Source: Acanthaster planci
Lineage: Eukaryota > Echinodermata > Asteroidea > Valvatida > Acanthasteridae
Assembly (NCBI RefSeq): GCF_001949145.1
Contig: NW_019091401.1
Coordinates: 1,775,479 to 1,815,204 of the forward strand
Direction of reading: 5' to 3'
DNA length: 39,726 bases
In this document: piece by piece, positions 1-11,339 of the stretch
Numbering within the stretch: position 1 is the stretch's first letter
How the letters are laid out: each line of letters opens with the position of its first letter
Translations under genes and position numbers: made by a program
The notes under the pieces: model-generated
What the model was told of the DNA's origin: nothing
The model's input: only the letters and a program-made list of their open reading frames with translations
Databases searched by the model: none

Positions 1-58
1 GGCCACACATATAAACCATACGGCTCCGATCCCGGAGTCCCCGGCTGGTAGTGGTTAA
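1..58 (+). mobile_element. piggyBac-like MITE, right end (cut by window start)
   Basis: The window opens inside a repeat whose right end reads ...ccccggctggtagtgg followed by TTAA at 55-58. The same kind of end (cccggnnnnaagtggTTAA) recurs at 4297, 26875 and 30715. The reverse complement of the left end at 26543-26586 matches the copy here over the cccggagtcccc block. TTAA targets are characteristic of piggyBac-superfamily elements. The assignment rests on terminus and target only, since no transposase is present. Confidence 0.55.
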
Positions 59-794
59 CCCCTGATGATGCTAGTCTTGGTCATGCACTTTTTTCCAAAA
101 TGTTTTACCTAGACCAGCTTGAGGCTAATTTTAAAATGTACTTTATGCCATTTCGTACCTGAAAAATAATCTTACAGTTGTACTTGCAAAATGGATAGTT
201 ACAGTAGCCTGACAAAATCGAGATCCCATGGGACGTGCTGCTACAGTACAAGTCTTCATTTTTGCTGCAGCTGCCAGTTGGCTTCAAGGTTTTGCCACTG
301 CTTGCATGATCATGTAAATGCATGATGGTGAACGGCCGTAGCCGAAGTAAAACTTATCTGTCGAGGCACCATTTATGATCTTATGCGCAAGTGTTATTCC
401 TCTCCAATTTAAAGACTGGATGGGACAGGAGGGTATTGAGATATGCACTGTATGTACATTCACCTTTTTAGTGATTATTCTCTGTCTAAAGGAAAGTAAA
501 GCACCACCAGAACTAACCGGCCCTTTTCATTATTTTTCCTATTTCCTTATTTTCATATCCCTTCTCTGTCCACAAATCTTTCTTTGACCATAACAAGCTG
601 ACACTGAATGACTTTATCAGTAAAATACTACTGTGCTACTTCACAACGCTCATACGCATGAAAAATAGTTTGGTATGGATGGACTGCAAGGAAACACATG
701 GAAAATCTTATACATACATACAGTATATGCTCATGGTTTGTTGGATAGCATGGGATTGTGGTCAGTTTTTGACCAATTTGCATGGATATCCACA
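59..794. other. no gene recognised
   Basis: This is AT-rich non-coding sequence between the MITE end and the first DIRS-like remnant. I see short chance open frames only, with no domain motif and no convincing splice-bounded exon. It may be part of an intron or upstream flank of the SDR42E-like gene, because earlier exons of that gene must lie before position 5335. Confidence 0.5.
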
Positions 795-857
795 ATAACT
801 GCTTGAAGATCCAACGCTCTTGAAGCCATGAATATCCCCTGCGGAGAGGTCAAGTCA

Positions 858-966
858 AATCTCCAAGGTCTTCCACTCTATGGCAAGGACCTCTTCGCCA
901 GAAAATTCATGGGGACAATGGAGGCCAAGGCTAAGTGGATCAATACCACCCACAAGCTTTTGTGAA
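858..966 (+). pseudogene. DIRS copy 1: C-terminal Gag fragment
   Basis: The plus-strand translation contains GLPLYGKDLFARKF followed by a charged helix-like stretch. Copy 2 has the counterpart VPLFAKDLFAGQF near 13995-14030, and copy 3 has DNLFHGKF near 19420-19440. This is the conserved block just before pol in DIRS-type elements. Everything N-terminal of it is missing here. The assignment is by similarity between the three copies in the window. Confidence 0.65.
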
Positions 967-1227
967 CCATCCCCTCCATTACCACCACACCAGTACTGAG
1001 CCGACGACCCTTGAGCCCAACACCTAAAGCCGGGTCCATAGCACCACGACTCTGGCCCTTTCAGTCCCTCCATCCACCCATACAGTACACCAGTCATGGG
1101 CGCCCCTTCTCTTCTCAACCCACAAGATCATCACAGAAGGGACAAAAGGGAAGAGCAACTGTCCCACGCCACCCCTGATTACATCCCATCAGGGGCCGCC
1201 TATAATCGTTTGCAGGGTTCAGGAGAG

Positions 1228-1914
1228 ACATTACCTCAAACAGATGGATTCCTCGATACTGTCCCCTTGGATATTCTTTAGACTTCATGAGCACCCTCCA
1301 TCCATCCTGCTCCTTCATCTGACTCCAATTCCTCTTGAGAAACTCAAATAAAAGGTGCTGGAGTTCGAGATGGATACTCTCCTTCAGAAACAAGCCCTGT
1401 ACTCGCAGGAACAAAGGCTTCATCTCAACATTCTTCCTTACACTGAAGAAAGAACCTGGCAAATCGAGACCCATAATCAACCTGAAACCACTGATTAAAT
1501 TTATCCACCTGAAGAAATTTTGCATGGAAATACCAGAAATGGTAACCCTGTCACTACCTGAAAAATGCCTGTTTCACATCCCAATCCACCCAGAAGACTT
1601 CAAGTTTCTTCACTTCATGTACAACGGACAGATGTTTGAGTCCGCGGCCCTTCCCTTTGGCCCTTCAACGTCATTGAGAGTCTACCTGAGTAGCAAGGAT
1701 CCTTGCTGCTTGTCTCTGAAAACAAGATGTCATGCTGTTCCAGTACCTGGGCGACTGGCTCATCATTGGCAGAGCCCTAGGTGAGGCAGCGGCTTCTGCT
1801 CACCTCACCTATGACCTCACAAACCACTTGGGGTTTCTCATCAACCACCGAAAGTCAAGACCCATCCCTCCTCAACATCCAACATACCTGCGGGTGGCCC
1901 TCAATATTCAATGA
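1228..1914 (+). pseudogene. DIRS copy 1: reverse transcriptase (dead)
   Basis: The RT region begins near 1228. The fingers motif reads FFLTLKKEPGKSRPIINLKPL (split across 1420-1500). Next come the ALPFGPSTS segment near 1650 and the palm motif at 1744-1770, read as YLGDWLIIG. The family motif is YLDDW, so the first aspartate of the metal-binding pair has become glycine and the enzyme cannot polymerise. The tail HLGFLINHRKSRP follows near 1825-1860. At least two frame changes are needed to read the whole domain. The domain call is firm; inactivity follows from the missing Asp and the frame breaks. Confidence 0.85.
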
Positions 1915-2214
1915 GGTATAACCTTCCTAATGAGCGATCGCATCGACAACCTCTTGGAAAGCACGAGCCCCTTAACCAGCAGACAGTTGGCCCCAGCCCA
2001 AGTTTTGCTCTGCCTCCTTCATCTGATGGCCAGCATGGTAGACCTGGTTCACCTTTGTCAACTATACATGAGACCGCTACTGCTCCACCTGCTAGCAGCC
2101 TTCCAACTGAAGTGGAACCTGATTGTGTTACCCGCCCTTGTAACAGATTTTGTACACCCCACCTTCAGTGGTGGCTGATAAGAGAATACCTCACCTGGAC
2201 GATCACTTTCCCAA

Positions 2215-2960
2215 GGGCACACCTGGAAATGACAATAACCACAGATGCGTCCCACCTCAGATGGGGAGCCCCCTACTCCCACACCAAACATTAGGAATGT
2301 GGGAACCTCTCAACGGTAGCAGAGCCATATCAATGTCCTATAACTCCAAGCAGTGTTCAATGCACTACAAGACTTCCGTTTGAGCATCAGGGGCAAACAG
2401 GTCCTGATACGCTTGGACAACTCCACAGTAGTGGCCTATATAAACCGTCTAGGAGGCACTTACCTCATCAATGCCTCTCAATGAGATGGATGTTTCTGTG
2501 GGCACAAGGCCAAGGGATCGAGCTGCAAGCAACCCACATCCCAGGAGTTGACAACACTATCACAGATACCTTCTCTTAGGGAAAAATACAACCAAGAGAG
2601 TGGACACTGCACAATCATTGACATCTTTGCCTCAGCAGAGGATGCTCAACTACAAGTGTTCTGCGCCAGATTTCATCACCTGCAGTCCTGGGCTACAATG
2701 CTTTCCAGATCAACTGGGACAGGATTGATGCTGCCCTATGCCTTTCCACCAATATCCCTAATGCCGGCAGTGCTCTGCAAAATGGAACGAAAGCATTGCC
2801 AGGTACTTTTCATCGCCCCGTTCTGGCCATGCCAGCCTTTGTTCCCTCGCCTAACCAAACTTTTCATTCAGACACAACTCCTTCCTCCCTCCTGGCCAGA
2901 CCTTCTCCATCCAAATTTGGGCATGCTCTACCCTCAACCAGTGTCCCATGCCTGACTTGC
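2215..2960 (+). pseudogene. DIRS copy 1: RNase H and linker (broken)
   Basis: RNase H begins with TITTDASHLRWGAP near 2230, where Asp is the first catalytic residue. It continues in another frame with RLDNSTVVAYINRLGG near 2410-2455 and ends with the ATHIPGVDN segment near 2530-2560. The next open stretch (2548-2955) corresponds to the spacer between RNase H and recombinase, with IDIFAS and a Trp/Pro-rich tail. The same order and spacing occur in copy 3 at 20700-21450. Frames change at least twice. Confidence 0.75.
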
Positions 2961-3002
2961 TGGCCCTTTTCAAAGGATTATCTGATCAAGAGGACTTTCT
3001 GA

Positions 3003-3535
3003 AGAAGCTGCCGAGATGGCCGCAAGGAGGTCAACGCCAATCCACACTCAGCATCTACAGTAGCAGAATATGACATTTCGCCTCATGGTGTACTGAGAAA
3101 AGTCTTAATTGGACCAAAGCTCCTGTGACCACCATGGTCGATTCCTTCTACCCCTTCAACTCGGGCCTACAGGTAGCAGCCATGTGTAACTATCGGTCGA
3201 CCATTGCAGCTATACACAATGGCTTTCCTGATGGCTCAACTGTATCGCATTATGACATGCTGAAACATCTTCTCCAAGGGATGTTTGCGGAGCCCCCCCC
3301 TACCAAACAACAAGTTCCTTCCTGGGACTTATCAACCATCCTGCAGCTCCTCGCTGGCCCTCCATTTTAGCCCCTCAGTAAGGCCTCGCTACGACACACT
3401 ACAGTTAAGTTAGCCTTCTTACTGGCAGTTAATACCATTTCACATCAAGACAGCAAACTGAAATCACTGTCCTTCGCCGATAGCCACATCAGATAGGAAC
3501 CCCACAGCATACGCCTCATTCCATCCCTGGCTGTA
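3003..3535 (+). pseudogene. DIRS copy 1: tyrosine recombinase N-terminal part
   Basis: The region encodes a helical N-terminal core-binding-like region (AAMCNYRSTIAAIHNGF near 3176-3225) and the start of the catalytic domain (TVKLAFLLAVNT, then a degenerate LSFADSHI...EPHSIRLIPS near 3470-3530). These match copy 3 at 21600-21960 segment by segment. The downstream His-x-x-Arg and Tyr parts are absent, and the sequence turns AT-rich after about 3545. The recombinase is therefore truncated within the catalytic domain as well as interrupted by stops. Confidence 0.75.
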
Positions 3536-3545
3536 CAGCCATGTG

Positions 3546-4164
3546 GGCAATGCCATTGTTATGGACATTACATTTGTGTGCAACTTTCAAGTTTGAATTC
3601 GTAAACAAATTGACTTTTAGTGGAAAAAACAATTTATTTGCTTTTATATTTGTAGCCTATATTCAAGTATTAAACATGAAAAGAAACTTTGTTTTAGCTT
3701 CACTGATTAATTTGCCACAAGTGTGAGAAATTAATATTGCGGACGTTATGCGTTACAATACCCCTGTATTGTCCAATTTGTTAATTAAAGTTGTTACAGG
3801 CGTTACATTTTATGTTATGGACGTTACATGTACATGTATAGAAAAGGTATGTTAAATGAAGACTTTCCAGGCTTTAATTTTTGTGAAAGAGTCTTTCAGG
3901 ATGACTCAACACGTAAAATCAAAAGAAAAAATAAGGGCAATTTACCACGAACTAATGTACCTGCGATGGTCGTGTATCTTGTGCAGTGGGCTTGGTTTAA
4001 ACTGAAGTGGCGCCACACGTAAGAACCAGATACTGCATGTACTGTGTCAACTCTGCGGGCGCGTGCAATGAAGTTCAATACAGAAAGCCTCGGTTTCAAT
4101 GTGGATATGCGCAGATGGGCTAATGTGAAATCCCTCTATTGAGGGTGAAAAACTGTTCGTAACG
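3546..4164. other. no gene recognised
   Basis: AT-rich sequence after the break in the recombinase. Only chance open frames (for example 3828-4022) are present, with no recognisable domain. There is a short reiterated ggacgttacat / ggcgttacattt motif at 3740-3835. Confidence 0.4.
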
Positions 4165-4301
4165 CCCAGCAGCCTGGTCTTTCGTTCCGAGTACAGTCTT
4201 TTGTTACAAGGCCCAGTTCCCTTTGTCCAATTTCGGAGACCCTGGCCACACGTATAAAGAATACATGTCCGGTACCAAAAACCCCGGCGGCAAGTGGTTA
4301 G
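4165..4301 (+). mobile_element. piggyBac-like MITE, right end, copy 2
   Basis: A block of about 133 bp, from cccagcagc to aagtgg, closely matches 30585-30715. Shared runs include gagtacagtcttttgttaca and the final aagtgg. The target reads TTAG (4298-4301) where the other copies have TTAA, so it has probably mutated. No matching left end is visible nearby, so the copy is a solo right end or an unrecognised longer element. Confidence 0.6.
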
Positions 4302-5334
4302 GAAGTATTTTATTAATTATAGTTGTCCATATGGTATTGCCATGATATCCCTTCAGATTCATTAAATTGAAGTGTACCCTTAATTGACAACAATGGAGAA
4401 AAAATTGTTAAATCAATTTGAAACTTTGGCAGTCTTGTCACAGTTGGTGTGCAATTGCCAGTGTCATAACGTGTAACATCATAACGTTCATTTCTCGTGC
4501 TTGCTGCTGGACTCAGTTTTCTCTACATTGTTGAGTCATTGTTTATGTGCATAGCAATAAGAAAGGATTAATCCCAGTCTCAGAAATGTTTCCATGTAGT
4601 AATTTCTGGGTTCACAAATTGAACATAAACACCATTTCACCGAACCATGTCTTCCCTAGATGACTTCGCAGCAACAATGCCCTCATGGATAACTCTGTTT
4701 AAAAGCGTACACTTTTCAATGCATATGAAACAAACAGGAAAGCAAAAGAGTTTTCATACTTTGAGAAATAATGCAAAGTTTAAGAAAAATTTTAAGTTAC
4801 ATGTATATGTTTTGTCTAATAAGGGAATAAATATTTGCTTGGCCAGTCTTAAACGTGTGACTAATGCCTGAGCAGCAGGCAAGGGTACATGGGTATTTAT
4901 TAGCTCCTGAGCTTGTCTTAGACGCACATCCAAGACCGGTCAAGCACATACTTATTCCCATTCATAAATACTTTTTTTTAGTCAGAGACTCAAAAGAAGT
5001 CAACATTTGACTGTACAGCCCTATCCATTTTATTTTATAGTTGTCCAAAAGAATCTCCTTATATGGACAGAATCAATTAAGCTGTCTCGTATCCAGGAGT
5101 CAGTGTACGATTTACACAGCAGGCATTGTCAAATGTTAGTACACAGTCAAGTTGCACATTGTTGAATATGGAAACAGTCTGAGGTTTTTATGAATAACAT
5201 GTTGTGTCAAAAAATGAGACAGAATTAACTTCATTTTTCTATTCGACATGGAAATGTTGCATTACACGTTGAGGATAGTGTTGTTACTTAAAGAGTAAAT
5301 TTGTCATTGATGGCAAGAGATTTCTTTCTTGCAG
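4302..5334. other. presumed intron or flank of the SDR42E-like gene
   Basis: AT-rich sequence with no recognisable exon. I looked for the exon expected just before 5335, which in 3-beta-HSD/SDR42E proteins carries the RPxxIYGPG region. I did not see it here or anywhere in 1-5334. The sequence ends in a pyrimidine-rich tract and cag acceptor (tttctttcttgcag) at 5321-5334. Confidence 0.45.
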
Positions 5335-5466
5335 GGCTTCATAAAATTCTACAAGGCCAATGCAGGAAGTCCTTACAGTAAAACCAACTGGGTTCACGTG
5401 GACAACCTAGTGAATGGACACCTACTGGCAGCAGAAGGACTGTCAGCAGGCAAGAAACACGTAGCG
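5335..5466 (+). CDS. SDR42E1: SDR42E-like 3-beta-HSD family dehydrogenase, exon A (partial gene)
   Basis: This 44-codon exon is bounded by acceptor ttgcag and donor gtgaga and is phase 0 at both ends. It encodes GFIKFYKANAG...WVHVDNLVNGHLLAAEGLSAGKKHVA. The WVHVDNLVNGHLLA stretch is the conserved helix after the substrate loop of 3-beta-hydroxysteroid dehydrogenase/SDR42E proteins, which are NAD(P)-dependent, membrane-associated short-chain dehydrogenases acting on steroid-like substrates. It joins in frame to the exon at 8892. The Rossmann GxxGxxG and YxxxK exons would lie upstream and are not visible. Closest remembered relative: SDR42E1 or SDR42E2. An HSD3B or NSDHL-type relative is possible but fits less well. 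The family call is confident; the exact orthologue is inferred. Confidence 0.85.
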
Positions 5467-8400
5467 GTGAGAACCATTAATTATGTCTTAGATACTGTCA
5501 TCAAAATAGCAATGGCTTGAACTGTGCAATGTGGTCATTGTAAAGTAGTATAGTGACAGAGCATCTCAAAACCACTTTTGAACATGTATATAATACACAG
5601 ATAAGGGGAACAATCACCTTAGTGTTTCCCGAGCCTTTCTGCCATTAGAACCCATTCACGCAGATGAGCAGTAAGGCGTGAGGTCAAAATATAGACAGTT
5701 TAGAAACAGTTCAACGGTTGGTATTAATCCCCCTTCATTCGGCTCTTCTTTTGGTGTGGGACAGTTCAACGGTTTGAATAGAACCGTCTGCCCTGGATTG
5801 TCTAACTTCACTAGCAACCTAGACAAGAATGGAGTTTGTGGCTCTACCAGCCATAGTTGCGAACAATAGATCCTATTCAAGGAGAACTTCAGTGGCCCCA
5901 GTCAGCCCTCCTTGGCTGGCCATATGGAGTAGTGGTTAACACCTTTTGATGGAGACACAAAATCGAAACATTTTGAGTGGGTAATTCATGACAAAAAGAC
6001 ATCGCCACGAAATTAATGTTTGTCATTAAGAGGTTTTTAGACGGGAAAATAAAGAAGTTTATATGGGAGTGACGGGAAATGCAAAACATGATTGCCTCAT
6101 TTTACCGCCTGATCTATCGTCTCTGAAAGGAAATATCCACATTGACACAATATGAATTTATTTTGAACTTCAGTCAGATGTATCAGTATTCTTTGAAGGT
6201 GATGAAAAAAATCAAATTCCGCATCAAATAGTGCTACAAGTAGGTGTCAAGGGTTGGTTAGGGTTCGGTTTAGACATGGTTCAGAAATGTTTTTGCCGAA
6301 CTTCAGATCGGTTGGGGTTCGGACATGTACACACATGTACATGTACAATGCACACTGAGACATAGAAAAGCTCCCTACGAATGTGCTGCATAGGCCTATA
6401 TATCATATTTCTGTGTATAAAATATGTTAATACAGGTAATGAATCTCCTATCTATCCCCATGCACGAGCGGCTTTGATTTGAATATATTTTTTTCTAACC
6501 TATTTCTCCAGAATTTGTTTGCGAGTACATTCCATATAAAGTTACTGCCGGATGTCTGACAGTTTCTGACTGTGTTTGCCAACCAGAAGCAGTTGTGTTT
6601 GGACCACACTTGACTCAAGAAAACGATCGTAAGATATGTGCAAATAGAAAAAACAGCATGCTCAATTAGGAGTTTCCTCCTTCAATACAGAATACAAGAT
6701 CGAATTAGATTCTGAGCAAATTGTGTTTTGGTTATATTTGCGAAATAGATTCAACTACGAAAATATGGCTTTCATTGCGTATCTGAGGTGGAAACTTTCA
6801 AAGGACAGCGTGCATGTGACCAAATGAAAGGCAAGTTAGGCCACCGTGCAAACAAAAATTAATCTTCTCGTGTGCTGCACTGAAGCGCTGCATGCAACAA
6901 ATTGCTTGGCAAAATTTCCATCGGGGGATGCCTTTGATTGAGCACGAGTCCGACTGTGATCAACATCCAATCAAAATTCGTTTTGCACGGCCATTTATGA
7001 AATCATTGATGTATTTGAACGTCATTAGCCTAATGTAGAACGTAAGGGCGTGGCTCTCGGATATTGGCAAATATAATACTATAAATCTGAATATACATGA
7101 GAACGATTGGATGTAGTGAGAATTTAGAAATGTTCTGCAGTGACAATGCCGGACATTGCATGTTCTTGGTTGATTTTTGAGTGATTCTCACCTCATGCTT
7201 TTTACAAGCATCTCATGATGCGGGCCAGTGTAAGTTCCAGTATGTTCATGCATGTGTGGAGCATGCTGTACAACTCGTTATCCATTTTTCGTTGTGTTAC
7301 TTTTTTATGAAGTTTTCTCGTATGTATTCCCACACGCCATCAATGAAATGCCATATTAAAGCCAAACATCCGAACCGAACAGTTTGGTTCGGTTCGAAAG
7401 TGCCTTGTTTGATGATTTTTGGTTTGGTTCGGCGGTTTACCTGCAGCACTAGATTAAATTGTGTTTATTGTTTTAATTTACGGTGCATTAAAGTTAAATA
7501 GGTAAAGTCAAACTCCAGAAATTAGTATAAACCCCGACATGTTTGTTTTCTGACATGAATTTTGTGCAACCACAAAGTGTAAAAAGAGCACAAAAAAATA
7601 CAATAAAAAATGCAACATGCACGCATGCACTATTGACTTCAAGAATAAGTATGTATCCTTATTAAAATCGTGCAGGTGCGGCCGTGAAATGGAAGCGCGT
7701 AGTTTGCGTACGTGTATTCCTCGATCCTACACGTGAAAACCTGTGAGTGCGTAATGCTGGATCCCAGCTTGCGCACACGGGCAAAAAAAGAGGTTTTATC
7801 TATGACTGCATGTTAATGAGCAGAACACTACGTCATGTACGATTCAGGTAAATGCTATTTCAAGTTAGTATAATCGATTCTGCAGGTGTACAGTTAGGTG
7901 TGTATTTGACTCATGATACTGAGACAAAATACCAAGATCACAGGGTATCCAGACCCGAAAAGACTTGTCTGAAAACCAACAGCGCAGATATTTCACACTT
8001 CATTAGCGACACAACTACTCGATACACTTTTTTATCAGGAAGTTATTAAAAACAGTCCGCCAATCTAAATCCTGCTGCAGAGCTGCAAAGTAAAAGGCTA
8101 TTGTAATGACTCATCCACCAGACCACAGGAGCCCATGATGCGGTATACGATAAGCTGTCCATTGTTTAGTGGAAGTTGCAGAGTGCACAGTGCACTCGAC
8201 TGCAACCGGTTTGACAAGCTTCGCTGAAGCGTTCATCTGTTCGATGTTCACCGTTGGTGGGGTTTAGCACTTATGAAGCATCGAATGCTTTCAAAAGCGT
8301 TTGTATTTTGACCTCACGCCTAACAATCCCATATGATAATGGATTTGCATGGAACTGTTCACATCAAGAATGGACAATCCATGTGATAGGGTAATCCCAG

Positions 8401-8891
8401 CCAAGCACAAACTTTTCAGTGTGATGCTTGTTTAGTTAAATGTTCTTTTATCTGTGTACTGTAATGGGTCCTTCTATAAATTTGCCATCCAAAGGGTGAC
8501 TTTTTTGTGTCCCTGTCATACCTGACTCGTTTTTGACTTGGAAATATCACTTAAATTGACTGCAAATATTTTTTGTTGGCCTGTAATTTGCATTACTCAG
8601 AAATTAAAAAGTGTGTTCTAACAAAGTCCACTGTCAGATATGATGGAAAAATTTATGGAAAGATTTTAATCTGTGTTCATGTCTGTTTACTGCTGACCAG
8701 TGGGGATATGAGGTGGACATTGTTTGTCCAGCAGTTCCATGTACCTACATTTATGTCCCTAAGATATTACAAAATTGGCCAATAGAAAAGTGCATTTAAC
8801 TATGAATGTGCATTAGGTGTACAAACAGCGATCACATACATGTAGATTATCGTTTAATTAACCATAAACTGTTTTGTCAACCACATCTCAG
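5467..8891 (+). other. intron A-B of SDR42E-like gene (about 3.4 kb)
   Basis: The intron runs from donor gtgaga to acceptor atctcag. It contains a copy of the terminal string agtggTTAA near 5931-5939, which may be a weakly preserved MITE end. There is a duplicated acagttcaacggtt at about 5706 and 5761, and ggttcggttt-type repeats near 6255 and 6315 and again at 7371-7440, where they form a perfect hairpin. No other coding sequence is recognised. Confidence 0.75.
7371..7396. repeat. perfect 10-bp hairpin (cgaaccgaac / gttcggttcg)
   Basis: Both arms are perfectly complementary around a 6-nt loop (7381-7386). Related ggttcgg strings occur at 6262, 6313 and 7426, so this is probably part of a decayed repeat rather than an RNA gene. 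Confidence 0.6.
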
Positions 8892-9021
8892 GCAGGCCAA
8901 GCTTACTTCATAACGGATGAGACACCCATCAACAATTGTGTCTTCTTTAAGCCAGTCTTCACAGGCCTTGGCTACACTTTCCCGGATTTTTGGATCCCTC
9001 TCAATGTGATCTGGTGGCTTG
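8892..9021 (+). CDS. SDR42E1: SDR42E-like dehydrogenase, exon B
   Basis: This 130-nt exon has acceptor ctcag and donor gtaaga, enters at phase 0 and leaves at phase 1. It encodes AGQAYFITDETPINNCVFF, then KPVFTGLGYTFPDFWIPL and NVIWWL. The GQxYFIxDxxPxNxxxFFxP...GLGYxxP pattern is a hallmark of 3-beta-HSD/SDR42E proteins (GQxYFIsD, where the protein narrows on its substrate). The single leftover G joins the next exon to give GCG (Ala). No stop or frame change is seen, so this exon looks under selection. A minus-strand open frame over the same bases (8877-9059) is a shadow. Confidence 0.9.
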
Positions 9022-9714
9022 GTAAGATGGGAGCTTTGATTGGTGGTGACATGCCACACCTCTATTGGTTAGGGGGCACACCTCCTTTAGGGCATGGAGA
9101 CAGCAGGCGACAGAAGATTAGTTCATCATGTAGCTTGCCATCAATATGCCACCATAGAAAGTCCATTTTGACAGCATATTAGCAGTAAAGATTGACACCT
9201 GTGCACCAAATGTCGTTCTTTGTTTTTTTGCCATTTTGAAGGCATATTATTCACTTTGTGATTTTAGCCATGAATAATAGTTGATTTATGTGGTTTTAAG
9301 GCAGATTTGTGCTTGTGTTTGGTGCCTCAGCTAAAACAACAAAGAAGAAATTTTTATCTACTGGAAACATATGCCAGATGTCAACCTTGAAATTGATATG
9401 TAGCCATTTCAATCTAAACAAATACATGGAGGCTTATTTCCCCCGACCCCTGATTTGTGTTAAACTAGTTCCGGTCAAATTATTCCTTTTAATTATCAGT
9501 TTGAGAAGAGTGCACAAGAAGTTGTACTTAATGCAACATCTTTCAACAAGGCTCCATTAACCCCCAGCCATCCTTGCCCCTTACCCAACTTTCAAAGTTG
9601 CTGGGTCACCATTCATATTTTAAGCATGTTAGAATTCAAAATGGTATAAAATTTGTCAAAAACAAAATTTTTATAACAACATGACATGCAAATGTGTTTG
9701 TCCTCAATTCACAG
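9022..9714 (+). other. intron B-C of SDR42E-like gene (693 bp)
   Basis: The intron runs from donor gtaaga to acceptor aattcacag. It is AT-rich and contains nothing recognised. Confidence 0.8.
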
Positions 9715-9785
9715 CGTTCATATCTGAAATAATGCATTTCCTCCTGAAGCCATTTTACGACTTTGTTGGTTTCACCAGAACTGAG
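9715..9785 (+). CDS. SDR42E1: SDR42E-like dehydrogenase, exon C
   Basis: This 71-nt exon completes the split codon from exon B and encodes AFISEIMHFLLKPFYDFVGF followed by TRTE, leaving at phase 0 into donor gtaagg. The segment matches the hydrophobic helix plus (L/F)TRxEV of 3-beta-HSD family members. That helix is usually considered membrane-associated, and the TRxEV region leads into the C-terminal substrate-domain helices. The exon is too short to stand out as an open frame and is identified by splice sites, phase and family motif together. Confidence 0.88.
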
Positions 9786-11339
9786 GTAAGGATCATTTCA
9801 GAAGCAAAGAGGTACATTAGAGTGTTGCAGTTATAATCATAAAAAATTTGTTATAGTGATTTTCAGCTGCCACACCGACAATCAAATTTCAAGATGATGT
9901 TGGTGCTGATGATTTCAACATTCCTGCTCTTTCAACTGTTAACCATTTTCCGGCAGTATTTTAGGTTTTTAGCTAATATGCTACATTTTTAACGCACGTG
10001 TAGTTTAAATACATCCAGTGGAATTGATTTTGCGAGCTTGCAGTTTTAATTTTGTCATATAATGGCAACTACTGTTTGATTGAATTCACACCATTACTGC
10101 ATATCTGCCAACCATTCCAATTTTGGTGGAATTACTTCAATTTTTCAATGCTGATTCCAATTACAAATTTTAGTCCCAAAATTATGAGTTCCCAACTTTG
10201 TGTCATTACTGATTTTTAAAATAGTTGGAGTAGAGTTGTTTAAAGGTGTTGAGCAAAAGTTTACTGTATGCTTGTGTCATGTGGGGGGGGGCTGCATCAT
10301 AGACAAATATGTCAACTCCAAATGGCCCAAGATCCCAGTCAAAGCTAGTCATTGAAGATCACTGACCAGTTTCTTTACTCCCACATCTGATGTTAGTGTG
10401 AGAGCTGATGACTGAGTTCATAATCGAACACAGTCTGCCACTGAGTGTGGCCAATCATGGCAGTCTTGGCAGAGACTTCACTGTTAAGTCAGCCATTATT
10501 TTCCCCATATATACTTGTAGATTTTTTTCCTTAGTTCATTTATGGCTACATAAATAGTGGGTACCCACAAATCCTTTGATACTTTGTGGCATATTCAAGC
10601 CAGTCTGAAACTTTGCACTACTTTGTCTCTGTGTCACCAATCTTGACTCAACCAAAATAATTTGTGGTGCATTGGTCATAAATCTTATGCCAAAATGCTA
10701 CAAAATAGGGTCAGATTACACCAGAGAGCATCTGAAACCCAGGAGTTTTCAGGGCTCTTCAAAAGGCCATGGACCTTTTCATTCTGAGTTTTTGTTCTAT
10801 GTTGGCAAATATGTGTTGGAAATGTTAAATTTCATTTTGTCCGATCTGAATCAGCTCATTCAGAAAACATATTGGTTGTTTGCCACTCAATTTTATGATC
10901 ATATTTTTTTTAGTTATCATTGAACTTCACTGTGACATCTTCAGAAGAGAGTGTAAGGGTCTCAGATAAATATGTTTTCTGCTGCATCTCTGTTTTTTCC
11001 TTGCAATTCATAAGTCCACTGCCGGAAACCCATGCAGATTACTAATACATATGCATTATTTCCTCGTCCATTACTCCATTTGCTAAATTCTGGAGCAATC
11101 AGCAGTGCGCCCGCACTCGCTCAACTCCCGTGGAAGTGGCCGCCATGGTTTTTTCCTTTTCTTAGTGCCATGTACTAATGGACATGCTTTTGTCCAGCTT
11201 GATTTTTTCCTTTGCTAAGCTTCATTTCAGTGTCATTTCTCGATCAACTCCTTTCTTTCTACCCTTGTCATTCTTGTTCTTCTGAACGTTTAGACGCTTT
11301 TATTGCTTTTTGAATACCCTTTTCCATATTTTCATTCAA
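9786..11339. other. intron sequence, no gene recognised
   Basis: AT-rich intron sequence before DIRS copy 2. It contains no domain motif. A GC-richer patch near 11105-11145 has no recognisable coding content. Confidence 0.5.

Larger units (their letters stand above)
795..3545 (+). mobile_element. DIRS-like retrotransposon copy 1 (decayed, truncated both ends)
   Basis: The order is end of gag, RT, RNase H, tyrosine recombinase, all on the plus strand and broken by many stops and frameshifts. Gag is represented only by its last segment (about 860-960) and the recombinase stops after its first catalytic region (about 3530), so both ends are missing. No terminal repeats are visible. Its pieces match copies 2 and 3 of this window domain by domain. 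DIRS elements use a tyrosine recombinase in place of a DDE integrase. This copy cannot be active. Confidence 0.85.

Noticed and set aside
1-60. tRNA-derived SINE, because gtggttaa resembles a tRNA box A region
   Set aside because: The string is terminal and followed by different flanks at TTAA, and a two-ended copy with inverted ends exists at 26543-26875. A transposon end explains it better.
1-5334. Upstream SDR42E exons (Rossmann GxxGxxG, YxxxK, IYGPG)
   Set aside because: Looked for on the plus strand and not found. They probably lie before the window.
8877-9059. Minus-strand 60-codon frame
   Set aside because: It is a shadow of SDR42E-like exon B on the plus strand.
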